NCBI GenBank assembly: GCA_000444245.1 | Contig: ATSW01012106.1 | Span: forward strand, 1 to 37,401 | Origin: Botryllus schlosseri | Lineage: Eukaryota > Chordata > Ascidiacea > Stolidobranchia > Styelidae | Direction of reading: 5' to 3' | Length of the DNA: 37,401 nucleotides | In this document: in pieces, positions 31,661 to 37,401 of the stretch | How the letters are laid out: each line of letters starts with the position of its first letter | How positions within the stretch are numbered: position 1 is the stretch's first letter | Program-made: the position numbers and the translations under genes | The notes under the pieces: model-generated | What the model saw: the letters and a program-made list of their open reading frames with translations, nothing else | Databases searched by the model: none | Told to the model about the DNA's origin: nothing

Positions 31661-32498
31661 TTTATCAACATCATAATATAAATAAACCTGANNGCATCTT
31701 CGTGATGTCAAGCGTCAAATGGAAGTTTTGTGATTTGTACAGCTGATCGTATCCTTGCTTTCAAACAAAAATTGCAGGCATGGAAAATACCCTAAGTACG
31801 CTCTGTCGTTACGATTGTACTGTTATTAAACAGTTTAACCGCTAATGCGCGCAGGTACCGCGAGTTTTGATGTATAAACACTGTTTCAGTGTTTGTAAAT
31901 CCACGATGAGAGGCAAAATCGTTGTGATTAGGAACGTCTGCTGTGTCCAATATTTTCCCTAGAGTTCGCCACCGTTGACAGAAAATCAATGGTTGTTCAC
32001 GTTAGATGCAGTGTAAGATGAAGTGATAAAAACTAAATTTGAATGATCATTTGTCTACGATGATTATCATTGCATTGTATTGCGGCATGTGGCTTGTTTT
32101 TGCGATTGCTGTTCGCAATCGATTTATCTCACGGCCTCAAACTTACGGTAATCATTGACTCCTAAATGTGTTATAGACACCCGCACTGTTGTGTGAGTCA
32201 AAAAAGAAACATACAAACTAGCACGCATAGTCAATCCCACAGCAAGCGGAATTCCGGAAAATTGAACTCGATCTACTTCAAAAAGGTTAATATTTTATCT
32301 ATAGTTTGAACCACGGTGCTCAATGTCGTTCACTTACATTACAATGTGTGAGTGATGCCAGGCGGACACCAGGCATGGTGGCGCGAACCGCTGGCACTTT
32401 GAAACAAAACAGAACCAATCCAAAGAGAAAATTGTTGACAATATGTGAAAATATCACAAGGAATGTTGGATCTGATGTCTATTTATCCATCTTGTAGA
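31661..32498. other. non-coding, nothing recognised
   Basis: No gene or repeat ends recognised apart from a hAT target site at the right edge. Confidence 0.4.
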
Positions 32499-32506
32499 AT
32501 GTAAAT

Positions 32507-32805
32507 CAGTGGTTCTCAAACTGTGGGGTGTGAAACCATCTGAAGTAGGGACGCGAAGCTTCGATCAGCTTGAAAGATTTTTAGCGCTCTGTGCGATTTA
32601 CCTCCAATCCATAGGTATTGCTCTGTGTATGGTCCGAATTTAATATTTAAGAATTATCTGATCAACACTCATATCCTTCCATACCATCAATATCCGTTGG
32701 GATTGCCAGCATTCTGGTTGCATTTTATAATATGACGATGAGGGGGCCGCGAAAATTTTCACTATCATAAAGGGGGGCGTGTCGGGAAAAGCTTGAGAAA
32801 TATTG
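32507..32805. mobile_element. hAT MITE, 299 bp
   Basis: Left end CAGTGGTTCTCAAACTGTGG, right end AGCTTGAGAAATATTG. Target duplication ATGTAAAT (32499-32506) / ATGTAGAT (32806-32813) matches at seven of eight. Includes GGGGGCCGCGAAAATTTTCA near the right end. No coding capacity. Confidence 0.75.
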
Positions 32806-33098
32806 ATGTAGATTATATAACAACGATCCTGTATGGAATGTAAAAGTGTAAATAACCCGCTGCTGAAACTGTTGCCTATGAGTACTGCTCCTTGGTATAT
32901 TTGTATTCTGTCAGTATCACTCTCAATATTTGATCCTACTGCGTTAAGAAATGTTTACTTCTTAGTTTTACCTTAATTTAATATAATGACCTACTCGGAT
33001 TCCAACTGACACGGTGATTTCCGGATCACTGCACGGCAGCCCATAGCTATCACAATCTTTCTTCTTTCTCTTTATACTGATTTGTCTTTAGTGCTTAC

Positions 33099-33986
33099 TA
33101 GGGCAAGTTTTTGCAACTTTTGCAACTTTATTTACAGCTTCCGACAGCTTCGTAGATACTCAGAATCTATGTATGTACTATGGCGTTTTAAGCTGTTTGG
33201 AGGGATTTTATAGTGCAACTTTTTGCAGCTTTTCTCTATTTTTCATAGCCAATTTTTACTGCAACTTTTATCAAATATTGCGTAAAAATGTAAAGACGTG
33301 ATTTCAAAACATGCTATAAACTATTTCTAGTATGTTTCTACTCTCTTCGATTTACATACCAAAGAGCTATATGAAGGGTTAGCTTCGTCTCATTGTTATC
33401 TATGACACAATGGAATGAAGTCAACTCCCCTGCCAAGCACTACGGTGCCCGATTAATATGTAAATAGATCATTTTATTAAATCTGTCGCTTAAATTTTTT
33501 CCCATTTTTTCTCATTTTTCCCTTGTCGTTTAAATAGTTTCCCATGCATTTCACAAACGCCCAGGCGAGACCGCCGAAAATACATTTTCACTGCGTCTCC
33601 TTCTTCAGGCTATTGATTTCGTTAAAGTGAGTTTTTCTGTACTTCTTTGGGTCAAGTTTGCATACCTAGGGGGTTTGGGGTGTGTTATTCTACTTATTTT
33701 AGAGGGAGGGGTTATCGCTATATGCTGTTTGGAATTTTTTCGGAAAATTATTCCCGTATTGCGTAATTTTCTTGCTGTGTGCCGGGAAAAATTGGAATTT
33801 TTGGCGGTTTCGTCAGACCGATAAACGACGAAGTAACAAATTTGACAACGGTTATACAACGAAGCCTTGGGAGTATCTCATACCCTAATAATTCAACAAA
33901 AATCATAAATGCAACTTTTTACTGCAACTTTTGTTAAAATTAAATGCAACTTTCTCGCGATTTTAGTGCGACATAAACTTGCCCTA
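33099..33986. mobile_element. hAT element with GCAACTTTT subterminal repeats, 888 bp
   Basis: Ends TAGGGCAAGTTT and AAACTTGCCCTA, perfect for 12 bases. Target duplication GTGCTTAC (33091-33098) / GTGGTGAC (33987-33994) matches at six of eight. GCAACTTT words occur repeatedly inside both ends in the same orientation (near 33112, 33120, 33215, 33261, 33911, 33924 and 33947). Open frames near 33.6-33.86 kb on both strands show no transposase motif. Confidence 0.75.
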
Positions 33987-33994
33987 GTGGTGAC

Positions 33995-34603
33995 GAAATA
34001 AACGTGGCAGAATGTTGTTGCTGCGTCGGGTTAACTATATGGAATTTTAGACGGGTGTTGCCTTGCGCTTCATCCAATGCTGTACTGAAGATTAGGAAAT
34101 CATACATCACCGCTAGGAGTCACACTTTTCAACAAGCAATACAGTACAAGTAGGAGTCTCCAAACGAACTCCGTCGTCTGTGTTATTCAGAGTGCGTAAT
34201 TTTCTTGATGATCGGGGTGGCAGTTGCAGCGATATTTCCCCATTGAGCTCGTAGAAAGCAATCACGCAATGAAGTAATCCATGTTTTTTTTTTCAATTTC
34301 GAAAGGAGCTGACGGTGCGAACAGCTGCTTGGAAGTCAAAGTGGCAATGTTGAGTCCTTTTGTATGCTAGAAAAGTATGGACAAATACGTCAATAACCCA
34401 AATTTCCACAGGGAACTGAGCGTTTCTGAGTGTCAATTACAAAAAGGTTGCTCATCCTCCAGTATTGCTGAATTAGATTTATTGTAGCGTTATAATAAGT
34501 TATTCTCGTCTGTTATGCAATGTTATGTCTGTACCCACAGTAGTTCACGGCATCCACGTACTCAAGATCATTTACTTATATAGTATGTTAACACTCAAAG
34601 AAG
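33995..34603. other. non-coding, nothing recognised
   Basis: Spacer between two transposon copies; no gene or RNA feature seen. Confidence 0.4.
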
Positions 34604-34890
34604 CAGAGGCAGTCTGAAAGTAGTTCGCATTGCTACTTAACTAGAAGTAATGACGTAAATACTCGATTTCAAGTAGAGTAGCAATTCCCGAGACATATCA
34701 AGACTACTTTTAGTGCAAGCAGAAAATGAAAGTCCTGGAAAAATTTATGTATTCACTTTCAAAAAGTAGATTTTTCGAAGAAAACTGCTCGGGTACAATA
34801 GGAATTAGTCTAAATCCCGCACGAGTAAGTATGCAAGTAGCCAAAATCTAATAAATAGATCGAAAAAGTGGAAGCACTTACTGACCATAA
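34604..34890. mobile_element. diverged copy of the CAGAGGTGG hAT family
   Basis: CAGAGGCAGTCTGAAAGTAG ... AAGTGGAAGCACTTACTGAC parallels both ends of the 15675-16601 element, with AAGTAG-type words throughout. At under 300 bp it is a deletion derivative, and its right end has lost the CCTCTG terminus. Confidence 0.5.
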
Positions 34891-35078
34891 TATTTAACAT
34901 TCGGGTTACCGTAATTTGATATACGTAATCCGTTGCAGTCGGGAAAAGCAGAATGGGTAAACATTNTTGACCGGGAAAAGCCGGTTTGGTCAAACGAAAT
35001 ACATTGTGACTGCTATCGCGAGATCACATGCGAAGTAATTCTCTATATAGAGATAAGCTAATGTAGAAGTACGTTTGG

Positions 35079-35160
35079 TAGGGTCACCATACGTCCTCGT
35101 TTAGAAGAAATGTCCTCCCTTCGCCTCGCCTGACAATTTCTCCTCATTTTTAGCCTAAAA
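35079..35160 (+). mobile_element. terminal fragment of a hAT-like element
   Basis: TAGGGTCACCATACGTCCTC followed by AAATGTCCTCC resembles the GTCCTTATTT-type end at 3470 and the AGGGTGACCATACGTCC ends of metazoan hAT elements. No right end recognised. Confidence 0.4.
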
Positions 35161-35222
35161 CGCTCCAGAATACCGCGAAAGACGTTACATTTTTGGCCAA
35201 AAAGATAGACGACGGGTTACGC

Positions 35223-35362
35223 GGGAGTCAAACCTGAAAAATGATACTTTTTTTAGTCAGCACTGATAAAATACGGTGTAAGCTGATATTTTGGGAGCCA
35301 AATCTGAAAAATTACCTTTTTTTCAGTCAACACTGATAATGTAATGTGGATTCGGACTTTTC
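35223..35362 (+). repeat. tandem duplication, two units of about 70 bp
   Basis: GGGAGTCAAACCTGAAAAAT (35223) and GGGAGCCAAATCTGAAAAAT (35293) start two units 70 bases apart. Both continue with a T run, AGTCAGCACTGATAA / AGTCAACACTGATAA and a TTTT end. The units differ at a number of positions, so the duplication is not recent. Confidence 0.65.
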
Positions 35363-35994
35363 TTGGTGAACGCCACAGAACGATAGGTAAAAAGTGAGTG
35401 GTACTAGTATCGACGAAATTATTTTTTCAGGTAGAAAAGGAGTCCAGATAACATTTCCTAGCATTTATACTCGGGATTTTGGTGCATAGATATAAGCCTC
35501 CGGCACATCTAAAAATTTTATACGCAAGGTATATCTCAAGGAATCAGTGATGTCACAGAACCCCACAAGGACTATCCGCAGTGCCAAGTTTCCAGTAGCC
35601 AATTTATCGTGAGTATATGACGTCGAGATGCGACATGAGGATTCTCCGCGGGAATGCGGTTGTATGTATGCTATATTTGCAATCGAAATACGGCTGTGAA
35701 TAGCGAAAATGTTGAACACCCTTGTATTAGGCTTACCACGAAATCAGCGTGTTATGTGGTCAGGGGTGTACGAGTTTCGAGTAAACGTTAAAAGGGTGTA
35801 CCACGAAGGAAAAGGCTGAAGGGCACTGTGTTAGGTCGCTTTGAAAATGGACGATTACTCACAATTTTAAGGCATATAAACAATAACAGAATAAGCATGA
35901 CTGACAGTATGGGTCGTCATTAAATCAGAAATTGATGGGGGTGACAAATTGTCCATAATAAAGTTGTACAGAGGATAAAAAATAAATCTAGTCG
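35363..35994. other. non-coding, nothing recognised
   Basis: No gene or repeat ends seen; a - strand open frame at 35465-35719 has no domain. Confidence 0.4.
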
Positions 35995-36110
35995 TGACTA
36001 ATCGTGATTACGTCGTCGTGATCGTAATCGACGACCTAGCATTTTGCTGTAATCGTACTCGTATTTGCGTATTTGACAAGTAATCGCGATCGCAATCAAT
36101 TACATTGCTG
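35995..36110 (+). repeat. TAATCG-rich repeat fragment
   Basis: Dense TAATCG / CGATTA words (GACTAATCGTGATTACGTCG and CAAGTAATCGCGATCGCAAT). Shares the CAAGTAATCGC..TCAAT segment with the reversed copy at 15055-15150. Confidence 0.45.
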
Positions 36111-37131
36111 CTGATGGATATCTATAATAAACAATCAAACCAATGTCCCTTTAGTTTATGTTATCTTGATGAGGACTAACGACGACGTATTCAGTAAACA
36201 CATTAGATATAACTGCACCGGACTATATATTTTTATTATTAAGCGACATAGCCCGCGAGTTCTTAATTTTATTTCCCCTAGTTGCGCAACAGATCATACC
36301 CATCATGAATAATTTCGCGTGCCTGCCTAATGGTATCGTTAATTTCCTTTATAGCACGAGATTATATTCCTTCGGTTGTCAATGAGGCACAAGAGAATGT
36401 CCGATGCCTGATGAATGTATGCTCTCGCTTACACTCAATGACACTTCCAACTTGTTCGCGGATATTAAAAATTGTTTTCACTCAATGTATTGCAGGTTTT
36501 TAATAATGTAATGGGGATTATCGAACTTCTTGGCGCTAAATCCTAACTAAAGAAGAGGAAAATCAATCAATGCGAAAAGTTGCGCGATCTTAAAAACGTT
36601 AGGGGGATACAACGATGCGAACATAGGATAGAAATCAATCCGAAATAATCTGAAAATACCTTCGTCCTTTGTCACGCAAGAAACTATAGATATTATAACT
36701 TATTGAAAATGTCAAGCAAGCGACAGCCATCGTAGCGGCGTTGATCAGATTCAATTCGAACAACAAATTACAACTTAATAATGGGCAGACAAGTGATAGA
36801 ATGCTTTTCTGCATTGCTGTACGAAACGAGCCGCCTGGTTGAATTACACTCGACGAACGGTAGGACTAAAAAAAACGTTATATCTTGTAATAATCAAAGA
36901 GCGGAAGACCGATAGCATTTTTTCACCCGACTATGGGCTAGGGAAGCCATACATTTGAGTTTAAATTTTGTAATGTAATGTCCACCCCTAGATGTTTAAT
37001 GCTTTTTTGTATATGGCGAAGAAAACCATTCGCGTTATAATCGCCAATCAAATAATAATCAACACCAACAACCCGGCTAGGGATAACATGAAGCTAGCGA
37101 GAGAAACGTGTCACAGTATTGCAAGATACAA
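36111..37131. other. non-coding, nothing recognised
   Basis: AT-rich sequence without recognisable features. Confidence 0.4.
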
Positions 37132-37401
37132 TTGAATAGCATATTCATTTTGAAATCAATCCGAATATTTTGGCTGTCACTCGTCAGGGGTAATCGTCAG
37201 TAACTAGTAGATAATTGGAAAGAACATTGTATATCAACAATCGTATCACAAAATATGACGTCACCAGCATGAAATTTCGAATGAGAGAGCGTTCAATGTA
37301 CTATTTTTAGGTGGTACACGAACTCCTTTTGTTGACAGAGTTTTGGTTGCGGTATTTTGATAAAAGTTGATTCCAAGGCACACAAATGGAATTGCGAACG
37401 G
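37132..37401. mobile_element. fold-back MITE family 1, copy 4, cut by the window end
   Basis: Starts TTGAATAGCATATTCATTTT, then CACTCGTCAGGGGTAATCG, AGTAACTAGTAG and the family interior (TATCAACAATCGTATCAC, ATATGACGTCACC, TGGTACACGAACTCC, TATTTTGATAAAAGTTGATT). The second terminal repeat would lie beyond the window. Confidence 0.75.

Noticed and set aside
1-37401. CRISPR array, bacterial operon or retroviral/LTR element
   Set aside because: No regularly spaced identical repeats, no prokaryotic gene spacing, and no LTR pair or reverse-transcriptase, protease or envelope-like frames were seen.

Overview
This is a stretch of animal genome holding one recognisable protein-coding gene, a homeobox gene of the Hmx (NK5) class on the + strand. 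It runs from about 12.05 to 24.46 kb in three coding exons joined by long introns. Everything else is non-coding DNA rich in decayed DNA transposons, fold-back MITEs and tRNA-derived SINEs. GT-AG introns, a homeobox split at codons 44/45 and (CAAA)n-tailed SINEs make it a metazoan. A divergent Hmx homeodomain, lack of the post-homeodomain Hmx motif I remember from other Hmx proteins, and the low-GC, CpG-containing DNA suggest an invertebrate, perhaps a tunicate. That placement is an inference made without a database.

Layout. 0-11 kb: a fold-back MITE carrying a 28-bp palindromic insertion, a 1.3-kb hAT element (3.47-4.79 kb) with a broken BED-finger transposase, a 0.5-kb MITE (6.71-7.24 kb) with a solo end of the same family at 2.1 kb, and long stretches with nothing recognisable. 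11-12 kb: a reversed hAT fragment, then the presumed Hmx 5' region. 12.05-13.14 kb: Hmx exon 1. 13.14-21.64 kb: intron 1, with hAT copies, MITE modules, SINEs (one nested inside a hAT) and a 2.6-kb block free of recognisable repeats that is the best candidate for regulatory DNA. 21.64-22.27 kb: exon 2, with most of the homeobox. 22.27-23.91 kb: intron 2, with a MITE and an inverted partial copy that could form a long hairpin. 23.91-24.46 kb: exon 3. 24.5-37.4 kb: downstream DNA with four more hAT/MITE insertions with matched ends, a young full-length SINE, several fragments, a 70-bp tandem duplication and a MITE cut by the window edge.

The predicted Hmx protein is 759 residues: an acidic N-terminus, an eh1-like FSIASIL motif (expected Groucho/TLE corepressor docking), long low-complexity segments, the homeodomain at residues 532-591 and a His/Pro-rich tail. 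Splice phases agree at both junctions. I saw no second host gene, RNA gene, CRISPR array, retrovirus or LTR element. I found no convincing new gene system; the less usual structures are the palindromic micro-insertion, the truncated SINE with perfect target duplications nested in a hAT, the long inverted repeat inside the Hmx intron, and a hammerhead-like core motif in the MITE ends.
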